Positions 41,515 through 50,514 of a DNA stretch of 64,000 nucleotides are shown one piece after another. The DNA lies in contig NZ_JAFBBQ010000001.1 in assembly GCF_016907255.1 (NCBI RefSeq), forward strand, positions 1,550,001 through 1,614,000, in the 5' to 3' direction. The notes below the pieces were generated by a model, which saw nothing but the letters and a program-made list of their open reading frames with translations, was not told where the DNA came from and ran no database searches. The translations under genes were made by a program, and so were the position numbers. Positions within the stretch are counted from its first letter, which is position 1, and every line of letters starts with the position of its first letter. The stretch is from Microbacterium keratanolyticum (lineage in GTDB: Bacteria; Actinomycetota; Actinomycetes; Actinomycetales; Microbacteriaceae).

Positions 41515-41584
41515 GAGGAGGAGTTCTCGCTCATCGGAGGAGGTTTCGCGTGGAAAGCTCCTCCGATCGCGGAGAACTCCTCCC
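41515..41584. repeat. Dispersed palindromic element, copy C
   Basis: Arms at 41515-41542 (GAGGAGGAGTTCTCGCTCATC...) and 41558-41583 are complementary at about 22 of 26 positions around a 16-base loop. It lies between converging genes and may end both transcripts. Confidence 0.78.
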
Positions 41585-41615
41585 GCCGCTAGTGCCGCGG
41601 GTACGCCCCGCGCCG

Positions 41616-42839
41616 CTAGCGCAGCGGGTTGAACGGGGCGATCGCCGGATCCGTCCTGCCCGTGACGATCTGCTCGGCGAGAAGCTTTCCTGTCGCGGGT
41701 CCGAGCACGATGCCCCACATGCCGTGGCCACCCGCCACGTAGACGCCGTCGGCGCGGGTGGCGCCGACGAGGGGCAGGCCGTCAGGGGTGACGGGGCGGG
41801 AGCCGACCCACTCGTCCTGACGGTTGTCGAGGTCGACGCCCTGTAACAGTGTGCGCGACTGGTTGATGATCGCCTGGATGCGGCGCGGCTGGAGCACCTC
41901 GTCCGGGCCACGGAACTCCATCGTGCCGGCGATGCGGAAGCGCCCCTCGTAGGGGGTGCAGGCGATGCGCTGCGCGGGGAGGTACACCGGATGCTCCGCC
42001 GGATCTGTCGTCTCCACGGTGAAGGAGTAGCCGCGACCCGCCTGCACGCGGGTGCGCACACCGAAGCGTCGGGCGAGTTTCGGCATCCACGCGCCCGTCG
42101 CGATCACGACGGAATCCGCAGCGATGCGCTCGCCGGAGGAGAGGGTGACGGACGGTTCTGCGCCGCCGGTGACGTCGATGACGTCAGCGCCCGTGCGCAG
42201 TGTCGCGCCGCGGGCGACGACGGCCTCGCCGAGCGCCTTCATGAACGGCCACGGCTCCAGGAATCGCTGGCCGTCGAGACGGTAGGCGGCCTTCACCGCG
42301 GGGGAGAGTTGCGGGGCGAGCTCCTGCGGGTTCTCCAGCCGCTCCAGCGGAACCGACTGCCCGTGCCGCTCGACGCCGGCGATCTCACGCAGGAAGCCCT
42401 TGGCGTGTGCCTCTTCCGGAAAGCCGATCACGAACGGGCCCTCGCGCGTCCACGAATCGACGCCGCCGTCGGTGAGCTCGTCGAAGCAGGCGAGCGCGAT
42501 CTTGTCGATGGGCGTGAGCGCCGCCATTGTGCGGTCCCAGGCGCGATGCGTGCCGTGCGCGGCGAACTGGGCGAGGAAGGTCCACAGCGTCGCATCCACT
42601 CGGAACGGCACATGCAGCGCCGCATCCGGGTCAATCAGAGCCTTCGGTCCGTACGTCCACAGGCTCGGGTCTGCCAGGGGAATCGCCTTGCCCGGGGTGA
42701 GCCATCCGGCATTGCCCCAGGAGGACCCGGCCGCGACTCCGGTGCGGTCGAGGACGGTGACCTCGACCCCGCGCTCCTGCAGATGCCAGGCTGTGGCGAG
42801 TCCGACCATGCCCGCGCCGATGACGATCGAATGCACCAT
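41616..42839 (-). CDS. D-amino-acid dehydrogenase-like FAD oxidase (DAO family)
   Basis: A 407-residue flavoenzyme. SIVIGAGMVGLATAWHLQERGVEVTVLDR is the FAD-binding fold; SSWGNAGWLTPGKAIPLADPS and the C-terminal GGHGMWGIVLGPATGKLLAEQI are typical of DadA and sarcosine-oxidase relatives. It probably oxidises a D-amino acid, passing electrons to the membrane or to oxygen. It is divergent from an Lrp-type regulator (126 bases apart), the usual arrangement for amino-acid-induced catabolism. ATG 42839. Confidence 0.87.
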   Translation of the reverse strand: MVHSIVIGAGMVGLATAWHLQERGVEVTVLDRTGVAAGSSWGNAGWLTPGKAIPLADPSLWTYGPKALIDPDAALHVPFRVDATLWTFLAQFAAHGTHRAWDRTMAALTPIDKIALACFDELTDGGVDSWTREGPFVIGFPEEAHAKGFLREIAGVERHGQSVPLERLENPQELAPQLSPAVKAAYRLDGQRFLEPWPFMKALGEAVVARGATLRTGADVIDVTGGAEPSVTLSSGERIAADSVVIATGAWMPKLARRFGVRTRVQAGRGYSFTVETTDPAEHPVYLPAQRIACTPYEGRFRIAGTMEFRGPDEVLQPRRIQAIINQSRTLLQGVDLDNRQDEWVGSRPVTPDGLPLVGATRADGVYVAGGHGMWGIVLGPATGKLLAEQIVTGRTDPAIAPFNPLR

Positions 42840-42965
42840 TGCAACCTCCGTGAGAACAACAACTGCGCCCAGGATGGCAGATCTGCGTGGCATCAGACAG
42901 AATGACGGGAGATTCTTCGCCAATAGGGTAGGAATCAGTTCTTTCCTTCGATAGATCAGGATGCC

Positions 42966-43454
42966 GTGGCCATGCCAGAGACGGATTCTTCGCACTACCG
43001 TGAGCTCGATCGCACCGACCGGGCGATCCTCGCGGAGCTCGAACGCGACGGACGCATCTCCAATGCCGAGCTCGCCACCAGGGTGGGCATCGCCGAGTCC
43101 ACGTGCCACAAGCGCGTACGGGCGCTCGTGGCATCCGGCGCAATCGTCGGCTTCCATGCCGAAGTAGACCCGGCCGCCCTCGGCCTGCACATCGAGGCGC
43201 TCATCTCGGTGCGACTCCAGGCCCATGCGCGCGGAGACCTTCGACGCTTCCAGCGCGACCTCGAGAAGCTGCCCGCCACGCGGCGGGTGTACTTCCTCGC
43301 GGGCGACCGGGACTTCCTGGTGCACGTCGCCGTCCGCGACGCCCAAGCGCTGCGCGAGCTCGTCGCTGACACGATCAGTGTGCGCGAAGAGGTCGCCGGC
43401 ACGACGACGAACCTCATCTTCGATCACGCACCGCGTCATCACGAGGCGCGCTGA
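42966..43454 (+). CDS. Lrp/AsnC-family regulator
   Basis: A 162-residue regulator. The winged helix is LDRTDRAILAELERDGRISNAELATRVGIAESTCHKRVRALVASGAI and the C-terminal RAM domain is LISVRLQAHARGDLRRF...AGDRDFLVHVAVRDAQALREL, which binds an amino acid. It likely controls the divergent DadA-like gene. GTG at 42966 is taken; ATG 42972 is equally plausible. Confidence 0.9.
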   Translation: MAMPETDSSHYRELDRTDRAILAELERDGRISNAELATRVGIAESTCHKRVRALVASGAIVGFHAEVDPAALGLHIEALISVRLQAHARGDLRRFQRDLEKLPATRRVYFLAGDRDFLVHVAVRDAQALRELVADTISVREEVAGTTTNLIFDHAPRHHEAR

Positions 43455-43500
43455 ACGACGCACGGAGTCGTGCGCGTGGCATCCGCTCGCGGGCACTAAG

Positions 43501-43506
43501 TAGGCT
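43501..43506 (+). promoter_or_regulatory. -10 hexamer TAGGCT for dcd
   Basis: Ends 6 bases before the GTG at 43513 (leaderless arrangement). Confidence 0.6.
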
Positions 43507-43512
43507 GTTGCC

Positions 43513-44118
43513 GTGCTTCTCAGTGACCGCGACATCAAAGCCGAACTCGCGTCGGGCCGGATCGGACTCGACCCGCTGGCTCCCGAGCTGATCCAGCCGT
43601 CGAGCATCGACGTGCGCCTCGACCGCTACTTCCGGCTGTTCGACAACCACAAGTACCCCTACATCGACCCTTCCGAAGATCAGCCAGAGCTGACGCGGCT
43701 GATCGAGGTCGCGCCGGACGAGCCGTTCATTCTGCACCCCGGCGAGTTCGCCCTCGGCGCCACCTTCGAGCAGGTCACCCTCGCCGATGACATCGCCGCG
43801 CGCCTTGAGGGCAAGTCGTCACTCGGGCGCCTGGGTCTGATCACGCACTCGACGGCCGGGTTCATCGACCCCGGCTTCTCCGGGCACGTGACCCTCGAGC
43901 TCGCGAACGTCGCGACGCTGCCGATCAAGCTCTGGCCGGGCATGAAGATCGGGCAGCTCTGCTTCATCCGCCTCACGTCGCCCGCCGAGAATCCCTACGG
44001 CTCGGGGCCCTACGGCAACCGCTACCAGGGGCAGCGCGGACCGACGGCGTCGCGGTCGTTCCAGAACTTCCACCGCACCGACGTGGGTACGACCGACGCA
44101 GGTGCGATCGGCGGCTGA
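43513..44118 (+). CDS. dcd: dCTP deaminase
   Basis: A 201-residue nucleotide enzyme. [15 protein letters not shown], the nucleotide loop [34 protein letters not shown] (catalytic Glu and Ser-rich turn) and the mobile tail [14 protein letters not shown] mark it. It deaminates dCTP to dUTP, and in several actinobacteria it also cleaves dUTP to dUMP; whether this one is bifunctional cannot be seen. The following gene starts one base after its stop. Confidence 0.93.
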   Translation: MLLSDRDIKAELASGRIGLDPLAPELIQPSSIDVRLDRYFRLFDNHKYPYIDPSEDQPELTRLIEVAPDEPFILHPGEFALGATFEQVTLADDIAARLEGKSSLGRLGLITHSTAGFIDPGFSGHVTLELANVATLPIKLWPGMKIGQLCFIRLTSPAENPYGSGPYGNRYQGQRGPTASRSFQNFHRTDVGTTDAGAIGG

Positions 44119-44119
44119 G

Positions 44120-44962
44120 ATGTCCCCTTCCCGTGACGACCAGCACGACGACCTGATCTATCACCCGCCTCCGCCGCCCGAACCCGTCGTCGAGACGGAA
44201 GAGGCGGAGCCAGAGCCGGATCCGGCGACGACGGCGGTCGTCCGGCGCAGTCGCATCCTTGTGGTGACCGTGATCGCCGCGTGCGGCACGCTGCTGCTCG
44301 GCGCGATCATGGCGATCGTGCTCCTGAGCACGGGCCTGATCTCCTCGCTCGATCGCAAGGATGAGGGGGCAGAGCCGCGACCGATCGTCGCCGCGCCCGA
44401 ACCGGTCGACGAGGCGCCGGCGGAGCCCGACGACACCGTGAAGACACAGGCGCAGGAGGCGGCGGAAGAGGCTGCGCGCAACGCGCGCCGGACCAGCTAT
44501 CACCCGCTCGTGCGCACGGGCGCGGAGTCATGCGGAACGTTGTGCACCTCTCTCGTGCAGGAGGTCGGCACGCAGGCCGGGGACTGGACCGTGGATGCGG
44601 CATGGGCGGATGCCACGCGCGACGTGGGTGCTCGCGATGCCGCCTCGGCGGGATTCGTGCGCGGCGACGTACACGGCACCTTCACCGTGCTGCAGTTCGC
44701 CAGCGATGCAGAGGCCGCGGAGGCTGCCGTGAAGATGCGCGTCCTGCTTGGGCAGCCGTCATACACGACGGCCCTCTTCGAGAACGGCACGGGCGTGCGA
44801 TACGACTTCATCGACGCCGTCAACGCCGTGCTCTGGCATCCGGACGCGAACTCGGACGAGCACCTCCCGGGCCGGCTCTACCTCGTCGAATCGCCCTCGA
44901 TCGACGCGCCGGACTTCTCGACGGAGTCGGCCTTCGAACTGTTCCTCTCGCTGCCCATCTGA
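44120..44962 (+). CDS. Single-pass membrane protein, unknown
   Basis: A 280-residue protein. A proline- and Glu-rich cytoplasmic region (PPPPPEPVVETEEAEPEPD), one membrane helix at about 52-80 (ILVVTVIAACGTLLLGAIMAIVLLS), and an outer domain of about 150 residues with two Cys in ESCGTLCTSLVQE. No family recognised. It begins one base after dcd ends, so it is probably co-transcribed. Its TGA directly abuts the stop of the convergent hydrolase gene. Confidence 0.65.
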   Translation: MSPSRDDQHDDLIYHPPPPPEPVVETEEAEPEPDPATTAVVRRSRILVVTVIAACGTLLLGAIMAIVLLSTGLISSLDRKDEGAEPRPIVAAPEPVDEAPAEPDDTVKTQAQEAAEEAARNARRTSYHPLVRTGAESCGTLCTSLVQEVGTQAGDWTVDAAWADATRDVGARDAASAGFVRGDVHGTFTVLQFASDAEAAEAAVKMRVLLGQPSYTTALFENGTGVRYDFIDAVNAVLWHPDANSDEHLPGRLYLVESPSIDAPDFSTESAFELFLSLPI

Positions 44963-45832
44963 TCAGCGCTGCGGTGAGGCGGCTACGGGTGCCGGACGCA
45001 CGGCGAACGCCAGTACCGCGTCGAGCACCTCGTCGGAGGCGAGGATGCGGTTGTGTCCGAAGCCGTCGGTGAGCAGCAGGTGGGATCCGGGGTGTGCGGC
45101 GTGCAGTCGCTCGGAGTTCTGTGCGCTCAGCGCGGGATCGTCGCGGTCGTGCGCGATGAGCAGGGTCGTGCCGCGCAGTGGGTGTGCGAGCGAGTCGTAG
45201 AGAGCGGTCGCGTCGGTGCGGGTCATTCCGAGGCGGCGGTAGAAGGATGCCTCGAACGCCGCGCGTGTCCGCGGGGTGAGGCGCAGCATCCGCTCGAACT
45301 CGCTGTGGAAGGCGTCGACCGTGCCGGCTCCTGCGATGGTCACGAGCCGTGGCGTGGTGACGCCCGCGCGCACGGCGGCGAGGGCGGCGAAAGCGCCGAA
45401 GGAGTGCCCGACAATCAGGTCGAACGGGCCTTCGGCGGCGCTGAGCTGCTGCGCGGCGTCGACCCAGTCGCGCACATCCGTGGCCGCTGCGGCGGAGGAT
45501 CCATGCGCGGGTGCGTCGAACGACACCACGCGGAATCCTTCGGCGGTGAGGTCGCGCACGAGCGTCGCGAACTGTGAGGCGCGCCCGCTCCAGCCGTGCA
45601 TGAGAAGGGTGGTGCGCGATCCCGCGCCCCATTGATAGATGGTGATGCGATGGCCGCGCACCAGAAGCGTGCCGCGCCGGGCTGTCTCGTGGGTGGCTCG
45701 ATCGGCTTCGCGCACGCGCATTCGCGGATCGGTGGAGAAGAACGCGCGGTTGGCGATGCTGCCGGCGAGGGTCGGCGAGAGTGCGGACGTGAACCGGATG
45801 CTGCGGGCGAGGGCGTTCATCAGTGCAGACAC
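44963..45832 (-). CDS. Alpha/beta hydrolase
   Basis: A 289-residue hydrolase with the nucleophile elbow VGHSFGAF (Ser), oxyanion strand LLMHGWSGRASQF, Asp in LIAHDRDDPALS and catalytic His in GFGHNRIL. The first 30 residues are amphipathic or hydrophobic. GTG 45832 is chosen because AGGAGA lies 5 bases before it; an earlier TTG (45847) is less likely. Two TetR-type operators lie directly upstream, shared with the divergent regulator. Confidence 0.82.
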   Translation of the reverse strand: MSALMNALARSIRFTSALSPTLAGSIANRAFFSTDPRMRVREADRATHETARRGTLLVRGHRITIYQWGAGSRTTLLMHGWSGRASQFATLVRDLTAEGFRVVSFDAPAHGSSAAAATDVRDWVDAAQQLSAAEGPFDLIVGHSFGAFAALAAVRAGVTTPRLVTIAGAGTVDAFHSEFERMLRLTPRTRAAFEASFYRRLGMTRTDATALYDSLAHPLRGTTLLIAHDRDDPALSAQNSERLHAAHPGSHLLLTDGFGHNRILASDEVLDAVLAFAVRPAPVAASPQR

Positions 45833-45847
45833 GACATCTCCTATCAA

Positions 45848-45892
45848 TACGAACGATCGTACATAGAGTATCTGAACGAACGTTCGTAGACT
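45848..45892 (+). promoter_or_regulatory. TetR-type double operator and regulator promoter
   Basis: ACGAACGTTCGT (45876-45887) is a perfect 12-bp palindrome overlapping the -10 TAGACT (45887-45892), which ends 6 bases before the regulator ATG. A second, imperfect palindrome TACGAACGATCGTA (45848-45861) lies on the hydrolase side. Both share GAACGA, as expected for one repressor with two sites. Confidence 0.75.
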
Positions 45893-45898
45893 AGAGGC

Positions 45899-46570
45899 AT
45901 GGTGGAATCGGTCGAGATATCAGCGCGCGCACCCGTCGATGGGCGCCGCGCGCGAGGGGATGCCTCCCGCCGCACCGTGCTCACCTACGCGACCGACCTC
46001 GTCTCCGTCGAGGGTCTCGATGGACTCAGCATCGGACGCCTCGCCGAAGCATCCGGACACAGCAAGAGCAGTATCGCCGGCCTCTTCCAGAACAAAGAGG
46101 GGCTGCAGCTGGCGACGATCGCAGCCGCCCGCACTGTTTTCATGGCTGTCGTCGTCGAGCCGGCACGCGAAGAGGAGCGCGGACTCACCCGGCTCGTCTC
46201 GCTCATGCACCACCTCATCGAGTACTCCCGCACACGTGTGTTCGCAGGCGGATGCTTCTTCGTCGCGGTGAGTGTCGAGGTGGATTCCAAGCCCGGGCCC
46301 GTGCGCGACGCGGTGCGCGCAGCAATGGCGGATTGGTACGGCTACGTCGAAGCGCAGGTGCGCACCGCCGCCGATGCCGGCGAGCTCGCACTCGACGCCG
46401 AGGGGGTCGAGCTGCTTGCCTTCCAGCTGCCGGCGATCTACGAGCAGTCGAATTCGCGGTCGTTGCTGTACGGCAGCGAACGTCCCTACGTTCTCGCGCG
46501 TCGTGCGATGCGCGCGCTGTTGGCACAGGCGGGGGCGGATGCTGCCGCACTGCGCCTGCTCGACACCTAG
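45899..46570 (+). CDS. TetR/AcrR-family regulator
   Basis: A 223-residue repressor. The helix-turn-helix is LSIGRLAEASGHSKSSIAGLFQNKEGLQLATI; the ligand domain is alpha-helical with GGCFFVAVSVEVDSKPGPVRD. Its own promoter contains an ACGAACGTTCGT operator, so autorepression and control of the divergent hydrolase are likely. Ligand unknown. Confidence 0.9.
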   Translation: MVESVEISARAPVDGRRARGDASRRTVLTYATDLVSVEGLDGLSIGRLAEASGHSKSSIAGLFQNKEGLQLATIAAARTVFMAVVVEPAREEERGLTRLVSLMHHLIEYSRTRVFAGGCFFVAVSVEVDSKPGPVRDAVRAAMADWYGYVEAQVRTAADAGELALDAEGVELLAFQLPAIYEQSNSRSLLYGSERPYVLARRAMRALLAQAGADAAALRLLDT

Positions 46571-46574
46571 GCCC

Positions 46575-46634
46575 ATCGAGTGGTCAGTTTCGGCAGCTCT
46601 TCGGTCGAAAACTTGCCGAAACTGACCACTCGAT
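46575..46634. repeat. Perfect 21-bp inverted repeat
   Basis: ATCGAGTGGTCAGTTTCGG... (46575-46595) is the exact complement of 46614-46634, with an 18-base loop that itself contains TTCG-GT-CGAA. It lies between converging genes, where a bidirectional terminator would be expected, but the arms are longer and A/T-richer than other terminators here. Confidence 0.92.
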
Positions 46635-46646
46635 CACTGGGGAGGG

Positions 46647-48047
46647 TCAGACCGCGCGGCGCTCCTTGACCGGCAGCAGCAGGAGGAACCCGGCGACGAG
46701 CACCAGCACGATGCCGAGAATGCCGAAGGCCGTCGACTGCGTAGCGACGATGAGCAGCGTCCAGGCTCCGGAGGCCATCCAGCTCGCGGCGCGACCCGTC
46801 GTCGCGTAGAGGCCGAAGATCTCGCCCTCGCGACCGGCCGGGGTGACGCGTGCGAGGAAGGAGCGCGAGGCCGCCTGCGCGGGGCCGACGAAGGCGCAGA
46901 GGATGAGGCCGCCGATCCAGAACGCGACGGTGCCCGCCTCCACCAGGAAGAACACCGCGAGCCCCGCGACGATCATGCAGGCGAGCGACCACAGGATGAT
47001 CCGCTTCGGGCCGAAGCGATCGTCGAAGCGCCCGGCGATGATCGTCGAGACGCCGGCGATCAGGTTGGCCGCGATGCCGAAGATCACAAGCTCCATGAAC
47101 TCGAAGCCGAACACCGCCGCCGCGATGACCGCGCCGAAGGCGAAGACGCCGCCGAGTCCGTCGCGGAAGACGGCGCTCGCCAGCAGGAACCAGAACGTGG
47201 GACGCGTCTCGGTGTTGCGGTACAGCCCGATGACGTCCTTGGTCAGCAGGACATAGGACTGGAAGAAACCGACCTGTCGTTCCGGACGACCGAGCGAGGG
47301 CTCCGGCACGTTCAGGAAGATCGGGATGCTGAACACGATCGCCCACACCGCACAGCCGACCGCGATCAGGCGGAACGGCAGGCCGTTGTCGGTCGACATG
47401 CCGAACCAGTCGGCGGTGTCGAGCACGACGACGATGACGAGTGCGACGATGCCACCGAGGTAGCCGAAGCCCCATCCGAGTCCGGAGATGCGGCCGATGT
47501 TCTTCTGATTCGCGATGCCGATGAGCATCGCATTCGAGTTGACCGCAGCGATCTCGCCGAACACGGCGCCCGCCGAGATCAGTGCCACACCCAGCCAGAA
47601 CAGCGAAGGGACGGGCTCGACGAACCAGAGCCCGAACATGCAGGCGATGAGTGCGCCCGTACCGATGCCGAGCCAGAGCTTCTGCTTGCCCGCGGCATCC
47701 GCTCGCTGACCGAGCACGGGAGCGATCAGCAGGATCGCGAGCGCGGCGATCGTCGAGCCGAGACCCAGGCCCGAGGTGAGCTCGGCGATCGCGGCTTCCT
47801 TGACGGGATCTGTCTTGTCGAGCGCCTGCAGCTCCGGCGGGAGGAACGCATCCGTCGTGAGATAGAGCGCCGTGAAGATGAACGTCAGGATGACCGTATT
47901 GAACGGCTGCGTCGCCCAGTCCCACAGTGCCCACGAGTAGACCTGCTTCTTCGGTGCGGGGGTCTCACCGCGAAGGTCGAGACCGACCACGCCCACCACG
48001 CCCGTCGTGGCGACGACCGGGACCTGGGGCTCTTCGGGAACGCTCAT
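46647..48047 (-). CDS. MFS transporter, UMF1 type
   Basis: A 466-residue protein with about twelve membrane helices. The opening VYSWALWDWATQPFNTVILTFIFTALYLTT and SGLGWGFGYLGGIVALVI are typical of the UMF1 (Atg22-like) group, whose substrates are amino acids or unknown solutes. The N-terminal 35 residues are cytoplasmic. The sequence CAGACT ends 6 bases before the ATG, perhaps a weak leaderless promoter. Confidence 0.85.
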   Translation of the reverse strand: MSVPEEPQVPVVATTGVVGVVGLDLRGETPAPKKQVYSWALWDWATQPFNTVILTFIFTALYLTTDAFLPPELQALDKTDPVKEAAIAELTSGLGLGSTIAALAILLIAPVLGQRADAAGKQKLWLGIGTGALIACMFGLWFVEPVPSLFWLGVALISAGAVFGEIAAVNSNAMLIGIANQKNIGRISGLGWGFGYLGGIVALVIVVVLDTADWFGMSTDNGLPFRLIAVGCAVWAIVFSIPIFLNVPEPSLGRPERQVGFFQSYVLLTKDVIGLYRNTETRPTFWFLLASAVFRDGLGGVFAFGAVIAAAVFGFEFMELVIFGIAANLIAGVSTIIAGRFDDRFGPKRIILWSLACMIVAGLAVFFLVEAGTVAFWIGGLILCAFVGPAQAASRSFLARVTPAGREGEIFGLYATTGRAASWMASGAWTLLIVATQSTAFGILGIVLVLVAGFLLLLPVKERRAV

Positions 48048-48170
48048 GATCGCAGTCTGTCGGTGCGGAGTGAACGGCAGGTGGCGGCGCGCCGTGCGCT
48101 CTGGACGATCGGTCGGGTGCTCCGGACGACCGGTCCTGCGGATGCCTCAGCGGGCTGCGAGCGTAGAAGC

Positions 48171-49373
48171 ATGACATCCACGGCTTCCCTTCCCCTCCCG
48201 GTCGATTTGCGTGCGCAGCCGCTGCGCTACGGCGGTCTCATCGTGATGATGCTGCTGAGCTTCCTGCTTGTCACGGCGGAGTTCCTGCCGAACGGGATGC
48301 TGATCGAGATGGCGACGACACTCGGGGTGACTCCGGGCCAGGCGGGCCAGACCGTCACGGTGACGGCACTCATCGGACTGCTGGTCGCTCCGACGGTTGG
48401 GCTGGTCTTCCCGCGTGTGGACCGACGATCGCTGCTGGTCTGGATGGCGATCGCCGCGGCGGTGTCGAACCTCGTGGTGGCGATCGCGCCGAACCTCGTG
48501 ATCATCCTGGCCTCGCGGCTGCTGCTGGGTGCGGCGATCGCGACGTTCTGGTCGATGTCGATCACGGTCGCCGCGCGTCTGTCCAGCCCGGAGCGGCTCG
48601 GGCGAGCGGTCATGTTCACGACGGCAGGCACCTCGCTCGCAACCGTCGCAGGGGTGCCCTTGGGCGTCATGCTGAGCGAGCTGACCGACTGGCGCACGGT
48701 CTTCGTGATCATCGGCATCGCCACCGGACTGCTCGCGATTGCACTGCGGGCTCTGCTGCCGAGCGTCCCCGCCGCTGCGGCATCGAGCATCCGCGTGCTC
48801 GTTGACACGCTGCGTCGTCCCGGAATCGGCCTGGGTCTTGCCGGTCACTCGCTCGTCGTGCTCGGGCACTTCCTCGCGTACACCTACGTCCGCCTCGCGC
48901 TGGAGCGCATCCCGGACGTCGAGCCAGGAACCCTTGTGATCCTGCTCGCGCTGTTCGGCGTCGGCGGACTCATCGGCAACATCGTCTTCGGCCTGGTGAT
49001 CGATCGTGCCTTCGGGATGCTCGCGGTCGTCGTTCCGCTCGTCACAGCCGCGTCCGTCGCGGCGATGGTGGCCTTGCCCGCCTCCATCGGGGGAGTCGGG
49101 GTCGTGATGGTGATCTGGGGTGCGCTGTTCTCGTCGTGGCTGATCGTCGTGAACGCCTGGGTCGGGCATCGGATGCCGGACCGGCTCGAGGCGGGAGGCA
49201 GCCTTGTCGTCGTCGGGTTCCAGGCTGCGATCATGGTCGCCGCGGGCGTCGGCGGACTGCTCGTGGATGCTGTGGGCGTCGAGCTCGTCTATGCGCTGGG
49301 CGCAGGACTGCTGGTGGCAGGGGCACTCCTGTTCGGGCGCGCGAACCGCGCCTCGAACCGTGCGGCTGTGTAG
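48171..49373 (+). CDS. MFS transporter (DHA1-like)
   Basis: A 400-residue protein with twelve hydrophobic helices. It has VTAEFLPNGMLIEMATTLGVTPGQAGQTVTVTALIGLLVAP near the first loop, an ATFWSMSITVAARL motif and FGVGGLIGNIVFGLVIDR in the middle, as in sugar or drug efflux proteins of the AraJ type. ATG 48171 was chosen over 48063 because the first 36 residues upstream are not membrane-like. It converges on an AraC gene that may regulate it. Confidence 0.86.
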   Translation: MTSTASLPLPVDLRAQPLRYGGLIVMMLLSFLLVTAEFLPNGMLIEMATTLGVTPGQAGQTVTVTALIGLLVAPTVGLVFPRVDRRSLLVWMAIAAAVSNLVVAIAPNLVIILASRLLLGAAIATFWSMSITVAARLSSPERLGRAVMFTTAGTSLATVAGVPLGVMLSELTDWRTVFVIIGIATGLLAIALRALLPSVPAAAASSIRVLVDTLRRPGIGLGLAGHSLVVLGHFLAYTYVRLALERIPDVEPGTLVILLALFGVGGLIGNIVFGLVIDRAFGMLAVVVPLVTAASVAAMVALPASIGGVGVVMVIWGALFSSWLIVVNAWVGHRMPDRLEAGGSLVVVGFQAAIMVAAGVGGLLVDAVGVELVYALGAGLLVAGALLFGRANRASNRAAV

Positions 49374-49390
49374 GCGTCTGGAACCCGGCG

Positions 49391-50329
49391 TCAGACGGGC
49401 AGGCCCACCGGGACCTGCTCGTCGCGGCGTTCCGGCATCAGGTCGTCGGACGTCGTCCGCCATGCGGATGGGCTCATCCCCGTGCGGCGGCGGAAGGCAC
49501 GACGGAAGCCCTCATCGGAGCCGTAGCCCAGATCGCGAGAGGTGGCGGATACCGAGCGGCCTGCGTGCAGCATCCGCTTGGCCGCATCGATGCGCACCTC
49601 GGTCACATACTCCGCAGGCGAGCGGCCGATCGCGGAGCGGAAGCGTTCGGCGAACGTCGATCTCGACATGGCGCCGACGCTTGCCAGTCGTGCGACCGTC
49701 CATTCTCGACCGGGTTCGTCGTGGATCGCGGCGATGACGCGGTCGAGGAAGGGATCCCCCTGGCGCGATGGCCACGCGGCGGCGTGGTCGCTCATCGCCC
49801 AGGCGCGGATCACGGCCAGCAGTACCGTCGTCGCCATCATGCGGCACACGAGCAGATCGCCGGTGCGCTTCTGGCAGATCGCCGGATCGTCGATGCCCAT
49901 GTGCGCAGCCAGTGCTGCCGCCGCAGGATCTGCGGCATCGAAGTCGTACACCGCCAGCGTGGATGGGATGTCGTGCGTCAGGCGCACCGCGGCGTCGGAG
50001 AGTTCCAGGTCGACGATGACGACCTTCGCCGCGTCGACGGCCTCCAACGCGACCTCGCTCCGCCCGAAAGAGAGGAAGGCGTCACCTGCCGACAGTCGCA
50101 CCGCATCCGCGCCCGTGGGCTCGAAGGCGGCACCGTCGGACTTCAGACGGCAGGCGAGACCAAGCCGCTGGTGGGTGCCGAGGGACCCTTCGGCGACGTA
50201 GATGAGTGTGGCGCCCGCGCGGGCGAGCGGCAGGAGACCACCCGCCGAGAGGCGTTCCCGACGCGCTGTGCCGATGCGCAGGTCAACGGCGCTGAGCACC
50301 TGTGAGAGAGCATCTGCGTCCACGGTCAT
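49391..50329 (-). CDS. AraC-family regulator with N-terminal cupin
   Basis: A 312-residue regulator. The N-terminal half is the cupin_6 sensor (LSAGGLLPLARAGATLIYVAEGSL), and two helix-turn-helices at the C-terminus include WTVARLASVGAMSRSTFAERFRSAIGRSP and VSATSRDLGYGSDEGFRRAFRRRTGMSP. Such regulators of MFS genes respond to small ligands. Its ATG has no obvious -10. The 185 bases before it also carry a triple CCGCCATCCGT motif. Confidence 0.9.
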   Translation of the reverse strand: MTVDADALSQVLSAVDLRIGTARRERLSAGGLLPLARAGATLIYVAEGSLGTHQRLGLACRLKSDGAAFEPTGADAVRLSAGDAFLSFGRSEVALEAVDAAKVVIVDLELSDAAVRLTHDIPSTLAVYDFDAADPAAAALAAHMGIDDPAICQKRTGDLLVCRMMATTVLLAVIRAWAMSDHAAAWPSRQGDPFLDRVIAAIHDEPGREWTVARLASVGAMSRSTFAERFRSAIGRSPAEYVTEVRIDAAKRMLHAGRSVSATSRDLGYGSDEGFRRAFRRRTGMSPSAWRTTSDDLMPERRDEQVPVGLPV

Positions 50330-50420
50330 ACGATCGGGAACGCCCGGTCAGGCCCTGCTATTCCGCGCGCTCGGCCACGCGGGTCAGTGCTCGCATTGAC
50401 GCGGATGAGCCATGCGGGGG

Positions 50421-50500
50421 ACGGATGGCGGGACGAACGCCGCAGGCGCGGAGAACCGGCCCGGATTCATCCGCCATCCGTGATTTCTCCCGCCATCCGT
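50421..50500. repeat. Triple CCGCCATCCGT motif with inverted partner
   Basis: ACGGATGGCGGGA (50421-50433) is the exact complement of 50488-50500, and a third, nearly matching copy lies at 50469-50481. The first arm can therefore pair with either. It may end deoC transcription or bind a regulator. Confidence 0.7.
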
Positions 50501-50514
50501 GCCGCGGGTTGCGG

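Noticed and set aside
48160..48170. Leaderless -10 for the MFS gene at 48171 (TAGAAG)
   Set aside because: Lacks the final T and is only about 1-4 bases from the start, so it does not fit the pattern.
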